A stretch of DNA of 64,000 nt from Roseobacter insulae (lineage in GTDB: Bacteria > Pseudomonadota > Alphaproteobacteria > Rhodobacterales > Rhodobacteraceae). The position numbers and the translations under genes are program-made. The notes under the pieces were generated by a model, which saw nothing but the letters and a program-made list of their open reading frames with translations, had not been told where the DNA came from and did not search any database. Location of the stretch: positions 473,501 through 537,500 of the forward strand of contig NZ_JAHXDN010000001.1 of NCBI RefSeq assembly GCF_019375555.1, in the 5' to 3' direction. Positions 9,401-16,133 of the stretch are shown here, one piece after another. Every line of letters starts with the position of its first letter. Positions within the stretch are counted from its first letter, which is position 1.

Positions 9401-9562
9401 ATCGATGGTGGTGTTCTGCGCCCCGATTGCGTCGTTGATGATGCGCTTGGGCAGTTCCAGCGTCGCGTAAAGAAAGGGGAAGGTGAACAGCGTGAAAAAC
9501 AGCAAAAAGAGCTGTTCCCGTTTGGAGAACTTCCAAATGAAGGCGAAGAGAGAAGATTCCAT
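6473..9562 (-). CDS. ABC-exporter-like protein with degenerate ATPase, fused to cyclic-nucleotide-binding domain
   Basis: A protein of about 1029 aa with three parts. Residues 1-320 form an ABC exporter (type IV) membrane domain with six likely helices. Residues 345-860 correspond to a nucleotide-binding domain. Residues 885-1010 are a cyclic-nucleotide-binding (CRP-like) domain, with GERADAAYLCLSG and GRLIGDLAIILDEPRQ resembling the phosphate-binding cassette. The ATPase core is heavily altered. The Walker A position reads AIQATSQIERTAF, without a GKS/T. The signature reads GGSNLASAFQER. Walker B ends LILDTVLASHDSESR, with Thr in place of the catalytic Glu. The H-loop His is absent (FLEDKF). 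About 330 residues are inserted between the Q-loop region and the signature. It is therefore unlikely to hydrolyse ATP in the usual way. An in-frame GTG at 9598 would add 12 residues; the ATG at 9562 is preferred. Confidence 0.85.
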   Translation of the reverse strand: MESSLFAFIWKFSKREQLFLLFFTLFTFPFLYATLELPKRIINDAIGAQNTTIDVFGMVMTQTQFLMALCFLYLGSVLVHGLLKMRLNTMKGVLAERLLRRFRYKLINRMMRFPRVYFRNTSQGELVSMVTSEAEPMGGLMGDAVAQPVFQAGQMLIIVAFLFAQSIWFGLAGVALIPLQAYVIPILQRQINQLNKKRIVEVRQFSSEIGETAAGIGDLRTNGGLRYRLAVFTDRLGRLFNIRFQIYQKKFFMKFLNNFITQLTPFFFYSAGGYLAIRGDITVGALVAALAAYKDLSSPWKELLTYYNQVQDMSLRWEIVVERFAPKDMIDEKLFEGEPEEIPRLDGAISIRNVTVRNSDGNAVLENIDLEIPAGARVAIQATSQIERTAFAEVLTREVMPTRGSVTIAGRDLADMHQAVIAARIGYAHSRPYLFDGTLGDNLLMPLKSSPKTVLWDPNQKDKQSIEAQRSGNSPDSIMADWVDPGLAGLNSTEEIRGWWFQLVEAMGIDEMMFRLTLKSRMDFERHAQLAANIVEMRDEIYDKLVERGLDGVVNRFHPDEFNPSIPLGGNLMFASPKRDISQRGLAAEQDFLALISELGLAEQGIAISQTLIETLHQTFGMDGTSHPLFTALGIEDELYERLVDIATRRQEKGDQALTEEEFALLLTVPFAFTAEQIGPGFPDSFKEEILQIRKSKSDEMRERMSGLFVPVAPENYLPRLTLMENALYGKISAIAGVQGELVEDLVAEVLEEHGLKRQVAETILDIKTGLGGSNLASAFQERAAFSRAGIKRPDVLILDTVLASHDSESRVRTRAKLQDLLPNTTMIFLEDKFKNPTAYDLFVEIRNGRIDGVEQADLQDTEDSGSDDLRRKIRVISRTDLFSDLDSRNQRLLAFSAQWYTAKKGKRIFAMGERADAAYLCLSGNAMMGYRDDDETWHDVTAVGPGRLIGDLAIILDEPRQLDLIAREDTKFLRIGADEFRSVIETDPTVLMSLLRTVAGHLTGAAELLREARLDVPQNDDDTATEDA

Positions 9563-9766
9563 TAAGCGGCTTTCGGTGTTGGACGGACCACGAACCACAG
9601 TGGCGCCTGATGCACGGAAAAAAGGTGCCCGGTAAACTTAGGGTCGCAGAATTATCAATACAAGCGCACAAATGATCTGGCGATGTGCACATCTGAACGC
9701 TTGTGCCTTGCAGGCTGAAGGGGGACTGGCTATTCGGTATCGGACCAATTTTGAGGGGGATTGCCC
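9563..9766. promoter_or_regulatory. divergent intergenic region between ABC-cNMP gene and ilvD
   Basis: A 204-bp spacer that must hold promoters for both divergent genes. It is visibly more AT-rich than the flanks around 9635-9665. A Shine-Dalgarno GAGGGG at 9753-9758 lies eight bases before the GTG start of ilvD. I see no convincing -35/-10 pair and no leader-peptide attenuator of the branched-chain amino-acid type. Confidence 0.4.
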
Positions 9767-11530
9767 GTGACCAGCCAGCGTTTTGACAAATCCAAACTGC
9801 CCAGCCGCCACGTGACCGAAGGGCCGGCACGTGCGCCGCACCGATCCTATTACTACGCGATGGGCATGACCGACGCGGAAATTCACCAGCCTCTGGTCGG
9901 CGTGGCGACCTGCTGGAATGAGGCCGCGCCATGTAACATTGCGCTGAATCGGCAGGCTCAGGCCGTGAAGATGGGTGTGAAACGCGAACAGGGGACACCG
10001 CGCGAGTTCACCACCATCACCGTCACGGACGGCATCGCGATGGGCCATGAAGGGATGCGGTCTTCGCTGGCTTCGCGCGAGGCGATTGCGGATACGGTTG
10101 AGCTGACAATGCGCGGCCATTGCTATGACGCGATTGTGGGTCTGGCTGGCTGTGACAAGAGCCTGCCGGGCATGATGATGGCGATGATCCGTCTGAACGT
10201 GCCGTCTGTTTTCCTTTACGGCGGGTCGATCCTGCCGGGCCGTGCGCCCACCGGAGCCGCCGTTCCCGAAGATTTTGCCAATCGCGATCTGACCGTACAG
10301 GATATGTTCGAAGCCGTCGGTCGCCAGCAGAGCGGCAGCCTGTCCGAGGCCGAGCTTGAAATTCTTGAACGCGTTGCCTGCCCCTCCGCCGGTGCCTGCG
10401 GTGGTCAGTTCACGGCCAACACCATGGCCTGCGTGTCGGAAGCCATTGGGTTGGCGCTGCCAAATTCCGCCGGGGCGCCCGCGCCCTATGAAAGCCGGGA
10501 TGCCTACGCCGAAGCCTCGGGTGCCGCGGTCATGAACCTGATCGAGAAGAACATCCGGGCCCGCGATATCGTCACCCGCAAATCGCTGGAAAACGCGGCA
10601 CGCATCGTTGCCTGTACCGGGGGCTCGACCAACGCCGGTCTGCACCTGCCCGCGATGGCCCATGAAGCCGGCATCGACTTCTTCCTTGAAGACGTATGCG
10701 AGATTTTCCGTGACACACCCTATTTCGTCGACCTGAAGCCGGGTGGCGCCTACGTCGCCAAGGATCTCTACGAAGCGGGTGGCGTGCCGGTGGTGATGAA
10801 AGAGCTGCGCAAAGCCGGTCTGATCCACGAAGACTGTATCACCGCAACCGGCTATTCGATTGGCGAGGAAATCGACAAGGTCAGCCTGGAAGCGGACGGC
10901 CGCGTGATCTACCCGGTTGAAACCCCCCTCAGCAAGACCGGCGGTGTTGTTGGCCTCAAGGGCAATCTCGCGCCGGAAGGTGCCATCGTCAAAATCGCCG
11001 GAATGGAGCCACAGCACCAGTTGTTCACCGGACCTGCACGGGTTTTTGAATGCGAGCAGGACGCCTTTGAGGCGGTTCAGAACCGCACCTACAAGGAAGG
11101 CGATGTCTTCGTGATCCGCAATGAAGGGCCTGCCGGTGGCCCGGGCATGCGCGAAATGCTGGCCACAACCGCCGCCCTCTCCGGCCAGGGCATGGGCAAG
11201 AAGGTCGCGCTGATCACGGATGGTCGTTTCTCCGGCGCGACCCGTGGTTTCTGCGTCGGGCACGTGGGCCCGGAAGCCGCGCACGGCGGCCCAATCGCCT
11301 TGCTGAAAGACGGCGACGTAATCACGCTCAATGCCATTGAAGGCACGATTTCAGTTGACGTATCCGACGCGGAAATGGCTGCGCGCAAGGCCGACTGGAA
11401 GGGCCCGCGCCCAACCATATACGGCGCGGGTGCCTTGTGGAAATACGCCAAACTAGTAGGTCCGACCTACCTGGGCGCCGTGACACATCCCGGAGGCAAG
11501 GACGAAGGCCACGAATACATGGCGCTCTGA
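9767..11530 (+). CDS. ilvD: dihydroxy-acid dehydratase
   Basis: A 587-aa IlvD/Edd family dehydratase that converts 2,3-dihydroxy-isovalerate (and the methylvalerate analogue) to the 2-keto acid in valine, isoleucine and leucine synthesis. The iron-sulfur and magnesium site motifs are present: a Cys in NEAAPCN, Cys-Asp-Lys in [17 protein letters not shown], and [36 protein letters not shown] and the C-terminal [21 protein letters not shown] are also intact. An in-frame TTG at 9761 would add two residues, but GAGGGG at 9753-9758 is best spaced for the GTG at 9767. It is a stand-alone transcription unit followed by a strong hairpin. Confidence 0.96.
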   Translation: MTSQRFDKSKLPSRHVTEGPARAPHRSYYYAMGMTDAEIHQPLVGVATCWNEAAPCNIALNRQAQAVKMGVKREQGTPREFTTITVTDGIAMGHEGMRSSLASREAIADTVELTMRGHCYDAIVGLAGCDKSLPGMMMAMIRLNVPSVFLYGGSILPGRAPTGAAVPEDFANRDLTVQDMFEAVGRQQSGSLSEAELEILERVACPSAGACGGQFTANTMACVSEAIGLALPNSAGAPAPYESRDAYAEASGAAVMNLIEKNIRARDIVTRKSLENAARIVACTGGSTNAGLHLPAMAHEAGIDFFLEDVCEIFRDTPYFVDLKPGGAYVAKDLYEAGGVPVVMKELRKAGLIHEDCITATGYSIGEEIDKVSLEADGRVIYPVETPLSKTGGVVGLKGNLAPEGAIVKIAGMEPQHQLFTGPARVFECEQDAFEAVQNRTYKEGDVFVIRNEGPAGGPGMREMLATTAALSGQGMGKKVALITDGRFSGATRGFCVGHVGPEAAHGGPIALLKDGDVITLNAIEGTISVDVSDAEMAARKADWKGPRPTIYGAGALWKYAKLVGPTYLGAVTHPGGKDEGHEYMAL

Positions 11531-11538
11531 GCCGCGCC

Positions 11539-11568
11539 GTCCTTGCGCGCCCGGTGGCGCGCAGGGAC
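11539..11568 (+). terminator. hairpin downstream of ilvD (terminator-like)
   Basis: Nine bases after the ilvD stop, the left arm GTCCTTGCGCGCC (11539-11551) pairs with the right arm GGCGCGCAGGGAC (11556-11568). This is a 13-bp stem with one G-T wobble around a four-base loop. No T-tract follows, so it is either a weak intrinsic terminator or an mRNA-stabilising structure. Confidence 0.6.
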
Positions 11569-11696
11569 AACCGCCTTGCCAAGGAAAGCAACAATTTCCA
11601 AAAAATCGGCCGATTGTCCCAAATTCATGGTTTATCAGACCGCAACCCTTTCGTTACATAAGCTAGCGGAACGGCAACAAGGGCAAAGACCAGCAT

Positions 11697-12470
11697 ATGG
11701 GAAAAGGCGGCGACACCCTTTGGGATGCGGCGATGTACAGGCGCGCCCTGCAACGCTGGGCATTGTCCGCACGGGAAGCGGGCACCGCCAAGCTGAGCGT
11801 TCTGCGCAAGCAACGCACCCGCGCCCGGCTGCTGCGGGCGCATCTCGACCGGCTGATTCACACCGCTGACGAACGGCTTGCCCTGCCCATCATCGGCTCC
11901 AGCAGCTTCCCCAAACCGCATAATGCGGACTGGGCATGGCGTCCGGAGTTATGGCGCGGTCCGCTCGCGACACCCGGTATTTCCTCGGTTCAGAACAAGT
12001 CGATGCTGGGCGATGAGGTCACCCTTTTTCATGACTGCGGCCGCTCTGAACTGACGCTCAGGCAGGTGCGCAATACACGGCAGGAAGATCTGGCGCCCTA
12101 CGGGTTGCGCGTGGATGTGTTCCGTTTTGACGGCTCATTCCTGTCGCTGGTGGTCGATCTGCCGGAGGACGCGGTCAAGGGCCTGAAACGCACGCATATC
12201 CTGCGGGTCAGCAGCATTGTAGAAATGGAAAAACCAATCGAGATCTTCGTCAGGCTGAACGTGCGGCACGGCCCGAATACCGAGCAGATTGTGCGTGAGC
12301 TGTCCGTCACGGACAAAGAGGTCAGTATCGAGTTTGATCTGGCCTATTCCAACCTGAACGAGAAGCGCATCGAGAAGGTCTGGATTGATTTCATTTTCGA
12401 AGGGCCGGAGATGAACATGGTGACACTGCGCGACCTCACTTTTTCGCGTCGCGCCCGCGCGCAACTCTAG
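11697..12470 (+). CDS. conserved hypothetical protein (DUF6478-like)
   Basis: A 257-aa soluble protein without a signal peptide or membrane segment. The N-terminal 60 residues are basic and helical (RALQRWALSAREAG, RKQRTRARLLRAHL). The remainder is beta-rich, with WAWRPELWRGPLATPG, a segment reading DEVTLFHDCGRSELTLRQVR, and a C-terminal sandwich-like part. From memory it resembles a Rhodobacteraceae-restricted family annotated as DUF6478; I cannot confirm this here and no function is assigned. AAGGG lies upstream of the ATG. The gene is followed 12 bp later by the 123-aa gene, and the two probably form one transcript. Confidence 0.7.
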   Translation: MGKGGDTLWDAAMYRRALQRWALSAREAGTAKLSVLRKQRTRARLLRAHLDRLIHTADERLALPIIGSSSFPKPHNADWAWRPELWRGPLATPGISSVQNKSMLGDEVTLFHDCGRSELTLRQVRNTRQEDLAPYGLRVDVFRFDGSFLSLVVDLPEDAVKGLKRTHILRVSSIVEMEKPIEIFVRLNVRHGPNTEQIVRELSVTDKEVSIEFDLAYSNLNEKRIEKVWIDFIFEGPEMNMVTLRDLTFSRRARAQL

Positions 12471-12482
12471 GGAGCCGGAAAG

Positions 12483-12854
12483 ATGAACCAGCTGGTCGTC
12501 ACGAAATCCAAAATGCAAAGCGGTGTCTGGCAGGGACTGGTCACAGGGTCGGGAGATGTTGCGCCCGCCCTGAGCGTGACCCATTTGGAACAGCCTGTGG
12601 ATGATGTCACCCTGACAGCCGCCAAGGAAGCGGGCGGCTGGCTGTTACAAATTCCCGTCCCTGCTGAGGCGATCACCGATGGCGTCCAGACGATCCTGAT
12701 CTCCGACACAGCAACCGGCGACCGTCTGGGCAGCTTCACGCTGATTGCAGGCGAAGCCCTGGGGGACGATTTACGTGCCGAGGTCGATCTTCTGCGCGCC
12801 GAGCTGGATATGTTGAAACGGGCATTTCGCCGCCACTGCGTCGAGACGATGTAA
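12483..12854 (+). CDS. hypothetical protein, probable partner of the preceding gene
   Basis: A 123-aa soluble protein. Residues 1-85 look beta-rich (alternating hydrophobic strands such as AGGWLLQIPVPAEAI and GVQTILISDTATGDRLGSFTLIAG). Residues 90-118 are a leucine/charged helix (DLRAEVDLLRAELDMLKRAFRR) with a heptad pattern that could form a short coiled coil. AGGGAG lies upstream of its ATG and the gap to the preceding gene is 12 bp, so co-expression is likely. No known family was recognised. Confidence 0.65.
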   Translation: MNQLVVTKSKMQSGVWQGLVTGSGDVAPALSVTHLEQPVDDVTLTAAKEAGGWLLQIPVPAEAITDGVQTILISDTATGDRLGSFTLIAGEALGDDLRAEVDLLRAELDMLKRAFRRHCVETM

Positions 12855-13059
12855 CCCGCAGAGAGGTTGCCCGCAGAATGATCTTCCCAAGATCAATCCA
12901 CTTTCTGTGTTTGCGACGGCGGGATGCGACAAAGAAGCCTCCGTGCAGGATTACCTGATCCGGCAAGACAACAGGCTCATCTCTGATGCCGGTCACAGCG
13001 TCCACCAAATCCGATTGTTGACCGCCGCGGACGGGAAGGTATGCGGCCATCCGCCAGGG

Positions 13060-13455
13060 CTAGCTCTGTCCCACCTTGAGGTTTTCATTTTTCTGATCCG
13101 CCTCGGGAGAGTTTAGCGTCGACCACGTCTCGTCACGCGGCGGTGACGGGGGGGTCTCGCAGGCTCTGCGGTGGATGTTCACCTTGGCGATGAAATGGGC
13201 GGAGATGGGCGCCGTGACAAACAGAAACGCCATGATCAGAAGTTCGTGGATGGAGGTAGAGCCCAGGGAATTCGAATAGACCATCGACCCAAGTAGCAGC
13301 ATGCCAATGCCCACCGTGCCCACCTTGGTCGGGGCATGCACCCGGGTCATCGGGTCGTTGAACTTCAGCAATCCAACGGCGCCCACGAAGACGAACCCCG
13401 ATCCGATCAATAGAAAAAGTGCCGCGGCATAGGTGCCGAAATCCTGATCTGTCAT
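13060..13455 (-). CDS. mnhG: Na+/H+ antiporter subunit G (MnhG/MrpG)
   Basis: A 131-aa protein with three membrane helices and the MnhG/PhaG family pattern, including VGLLKFNDPMTRVHAPTKVGTVG, of which the RxHAPTK segment is highly conserved. It is a small integral subunit of the Mrp cation/proton antiporter. The C-terminal 35 residues are a polar, non-conserved tail. The start (ATG 13453-13455) overlaps the mnhF stop by 4 bp. It is the last gene of the operon; the following 200 bp to the 123-aa gene on the opposite strand contains no gene I can support. Confidence 0.94.
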   Translation of the reverse strand: MTDQDFGTYAAALFLLIGSGFVFVGAVGLLKFNDPMTRVHAPTKVGTVGIGMLLLGSMVYSNSLGSTSIHELLIMAFLFVTAPISAHFIAKVNIHRRACETPPSPPRDETWSTLNSPEADQKNENLKVGQS

Positions 13456-13739
13456 TCGATGATATCCCCCCGCAGGATAAAGCGCGCCAAAGCGACGGTG
13501 GAAACAAACCCCAGCATGGCGATCAGCAACGACACCTCGAAATAAATCTGCACCCCCTGGCTGATACCAAGCACAACCACCAGACCCAATGCATTGATGA
13601 CCATGGTGTCGAGTGCGAGTATCCGGTCGCCTGACGTGGGTCCCAGCACCAGCCGGACCATTGACAGGATCTGCCCCAGCACAAGCGTCACGAAGGCAAT
13701 TGCAATCGCAATGTTCATTATATCCGCGGCTTCTGTCAT
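13452..13739 (-). CDS. mnhF: Na+/H+ antiporter subunit F (MnhF/MrpF)
   Basis: A 95-aa protein with three transmembrane segments matching MnhF/PhaF. Conserved elements include VRLVLGPTSGDRILALDTM and a terminal LARFILRGDIIE. MrpF is a small subunit needed for assembly and activity of the Mrp complex. It overlaps mnhE upstream and mnhG downstream by 4 bp each, so the three are translationally coupled. Confidence 0.94.
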   Translation of the reverse strand: MTEAADIMNIAIAIAFVTLVLGQILSMVRLVLGPTSGDRILALDTMVINALGLVVVLGISQGVQIYFEVSLLIAMLGFVSTVALARFILRGDIIE

Positions 13740-14236
13740 GAAAAAATCTCCAACAGTCGGCGCTCGTATCGCGTCTTTATGTCTTCTCTCACCGCATCGG
13801 CATCACTGGTGTGCAACACGTGCACAAGCAGGCTGTGCCCTTCGTTCGACAGGTCCGCAGAGACCGTGCCGGGCGTCAGCGTGATCGTCCCGGCCAGCAC
13901 CGTGATGGCCTCGGGTTGCCGCAGTTCCAGCGGTACCACGATCCACGCCGGTTTCAGCTTGGCATTCGGAACCGTCAGCACGATCCATGCCACCTGCACA
14001 TTGGCAACGAGGATGTCCCAGATAACGACAAAGCTGTAGCTGATCATTTTTCCCAGCCGGAACCCTTGCGGCGTATCGGGCCACCAGATCGACGTCATCA
14101 ACGGAATAATCACTCCCAGGATGATACCAAAGACGACCATCCCCGAGGATACCTCGTTTTGCAGCAGCGTCCAGACGACGGCCAGAATGAGCGTCAGCAG
14201 CGGGTGTGGCAACAGCCAGCGGTATACGCGCATCAT
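13736..14236 (-). CDS. mnhE: Na+/H+ antiporter subunit E (MnhE/MrpE)
   Basis: A 166-aa protein of the MnhE/PhaE family. Two to three N-terminal membrane helices are followed by a cytoplasmic domain with LTPGTVSADLSNEGHSLLVH, a conserved MrpE segment. It starts at ATG 14234-14236, one base after the mnhD stop, and ends in a 4-bp overlap with mnhF. Its length is normal for the family. Confidence 0.93.
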   Translation of the reverse strand: MMRVYRWLLPHPLLTLILAVVWTLLQNEVSSGMVVFGIILGVIIPLMTSIWWPDTPQGFRLGKMISYSFVVIWDILVANVQVAWIVLTVPNAKLKPAWIVVPLELRQPEAITVLAGTITLTPGTVSADLSNEGHSLLVHVLHTSDADAVREDIKTRYERRLLEIFS

Positions 14237-14237
14237 G

Positions 14238-15779
14238 TCAGTTGTCCTCCTTCGGCTTGCTCAGTTTTCCCTGGGTTTCGATGACGGTCGAGATATAGGC
14301 ACGCGGCTCGAAGAGCTGGGCTGCCATGGTTGTCGTATAGGCATGCACCTGTCCGGCAAAGACCGTGTGGGCGATCAGAAGCGAGAAGAGCCCGCCAACC
14401 GCGACATAGGACAGGGTTGTCGGTCGCACGCCGCTGGCCGCGACATTCGACGGCTCCAGACCATGGGCCTTCCAGAACACCACGCTGCCGGCACGTGCGA
14501 ACCCGATAATGCTGATCAGGCTGAAGCTTAGCACAACCACCCAGATCCATACGACGAGATCCGCATCAAAGGCGGCATCCAGCACCAGAAGCTTGCCAAG
14601 AAAGCCCGACAGTGGCGGCAGACCGGCCATCGCAATTGCACCGGTGAAAAAGAGCCCTGCCGTCAGGGCCGTTCCGGCGATCGGCGGCTGCGGTGTCAGC
14701 TCAAGATCGGCGCGACCTGTGCGCACAAGATCCGAGATCAAGAAGAGCGCCGCACCGGCCAGGGTCGAATGGACCATGTAATAGAGCGCGGCCGCGATGC
14801 CCGCCGGACTGAACAGCGAAATCGCCACCATGACCATGCCCATGGATCCGATGATGGAAAAAGCCACCAGCCGGTCCAGCTTCTTGGCGGCCAGAACGCC
14901 GGTCATTCCGATCGCCAGCGAGATCAGCGCCGCAGGCAGCAACCACAGATCGTGCAGGCCCGACGTCACCTCGAGATCCGGGGGAAAGACCATCGTGTAG
15001 ACACGGATGATCGCATAGGCACCCACCTTCGTCATGATCGCAAAGAGCGCGGCCACCGGGGCAGGCGCTTCGGCATAGCTCGACGGGAGCCAGAAATGCA
15101 GCGGCACGACGGCCGCCTTGATTGCAAAGACAAGCAGCAAAAGGACAGCCGCGACGCGGATACCAACCGTTTCCTCCGGCCCGATCAGCCTGACCCGCCC
15201 CGCCAGATCAGCCATGTTCAGCGTCCCGGTTTCGGCGTAGATCGAGCCGAGCGCAAAGAGAAACAAGGTCGACCCGATCAGGTTGAAGAGCACGTATTGC
15301 ACACCTGCCCGCAGCCGCGCATTGCCACCGGCATGGATCATCAGCCCGTATGAGGCAATCAACAGCACTTCGAAAAAGACGAAGAGGTTGAAAAGGTCGC
15401 CCGTCAGAAAGGCGCCGAGGATACCCATCAGCTGGAACTGGAAAAGCGCATGGAAATGCCACCCCCGGTCGTCCCAACCGGAGCCTATGGCGTAGAGCAG
15501 CACAAAAAGCGCCAGCACCGATGTCAGCAGCACCATGAGTGTCGACAGCCTGTCGCCCACCAGCACGATGCCGAAAGGGGCCGCCCAATCGCCCAGTTGA
15601 TACAGCAGCACACTGCCGTCAGACACGTGCCACGCGAGGGCCGCGGCAATCACGATCAAGGCGAGCACGCCAGCCACGGAAAAGGCGCGCTGGATTCCGA
15701 TGTGATAGCGCGCCGCAAGGACAATGAAGGGAGCAAGCAGCGCGGGCAATATGACGGGGGCAATGATCCAGTGGGTCAT
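14238..15779 (-). CDS. mnhD: Na+/H+ antiporter subunit D (MnhD/MrpD)
   Basis: A 513-aa antiporter subunit related to the NuoL/M/N proton-pumping subunits of complex I, with about 14 helices. The conserved lysine-bearing helices are visible: KAAVVPLHFWLPSSYAEAPAPV (transmembrane lysine and HFWLP motif), YMVHSTLAGAALFLISDL, and the TKVGAYAIIRV helix. It works with MnhA as one of the two ion-translocating subunits. It overlaps mnhC by 4 bp. Confidence 0.95.
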   Translation of the reverse strand: MTHWIIAPVILPALLAPFIVLAARYHIGIQRAFSVAGVLALIVIAAALAWHVSDGSVLLYQLGDWAAPFGIVLVGDRLSTLMVLLTSVLALFVLLYAIGSGWDDRGWHFHALFQFQLMGILGAFLTGDLFNLFVFFEVLLIASYGLMIHAGGNARLRAGVQYVLFNLIGSTLFLFALGSIYAETGTLNMADLAGRVRLIGPEETVGIRVAAVLLLLVFAIKAAVVPLHFWLPSSYAEAPAPVAALFAIMTKVGAYAIIRVYTMVFPPDLEVTSGLHDLWLLPAALISLAIGMTGVLAAKKLDRLVAFSIIGSMGMVMVAISLFSPAGIAAALYYMVHSTLAGAALFLISDLVRTGRADLELTPQPPIAGTALTAGLFFTGAIAMAGLPPLSGFLGKLLVLDAAFDADLVVWIWVVVLSFSLISIIGFARAGSVVFWKAHGLEPSNVAASGVRPTTLSYVAVGGLFSLLIAHTVFAGQVHAYTTTMAAQLFEPRAYISTVIETQGKLSKPKEDN

Positions 15780-16132
15780 GACTTTCCCTCCGCCTGATCT
15801 TCGAGGCCGGTGGGCTGGTCATCCACGTGATCGTCATTTGACCCCAGAAACGCCCCGAGGCCGATCATCACGACCACGGCCGTCATGCCGAAAGAAATCA
15901 CGATTGCCGTCAATACCAACGCTTGTGGCAGCGGATCGGTATAGCTGCTCATACTATCGCGCAGGACCGGCGGCGCGCCGATGGTCAGCCTGCCGGAGGC
16001 GAAAAGAAAGACGTTCACCGCATAGGTGAGCAGCGAAATGCCCAGGATCACCGGGAAGGTCCGAAGCCTGAGCACCAGGTAAATCCCCCCGGCGGTCATG
16101 ATGCCGATAGCAGATGCAACGAGCATTTCCAT
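15776..16132 (-). CDS. mnhC: Na+/H+ antiporter subunit C (MnhC/MrpC)
   Basis: A 118-aa protein with three helices, homologous to NuoK. Conserved features are the Glu-less first helix, LLTYAVNVFLFASGRL and DPLPQALVLTAIVISFGMTAVVV. The frame is open further upstream, to 16258, but that stretch lies inside mnhA and is unlike MrpC. The ATG at 16130-16132, one base after the mnhA stop, gives the family N-terminus. It overlaps mnhD by 4 bp. Confidence 0.94.
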   Translation of the reverse strand: MEMLVASAIGIMTAGGIYLVLRLRTFPVILGISLLTYAVNVFLFASGRLTIGAPPVLRDSMSSYTDPLPQALVLTAIVISFGMTAVVVMIGLGAFLGSNDDHVDDQPTGLEDQAEGKS

Positions 16133-16133
16133 A

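Noticed and set aside
7982-9565. 527-codon plus-strand open frame opposite the ABC-cNMP gene
   Set aside because: Mirror of a well-supported coding gene; its composition is Gln/His/Arg-rich and it lacks a ribosome-binding site and any motif.
9741-9766. TTG start for ilvD at 9761
   Set aside because: GAGGGG is too close to that codon; the GTG at 9767 has normal spacing and gives the usual N-terminus.
12855-13059. Possible small gene in the gap between the 123-aa gene and mnhG
   Set aside because: Short open frames exist, but none has a ribosome-binding site or plausible composition; they run into mnhG.
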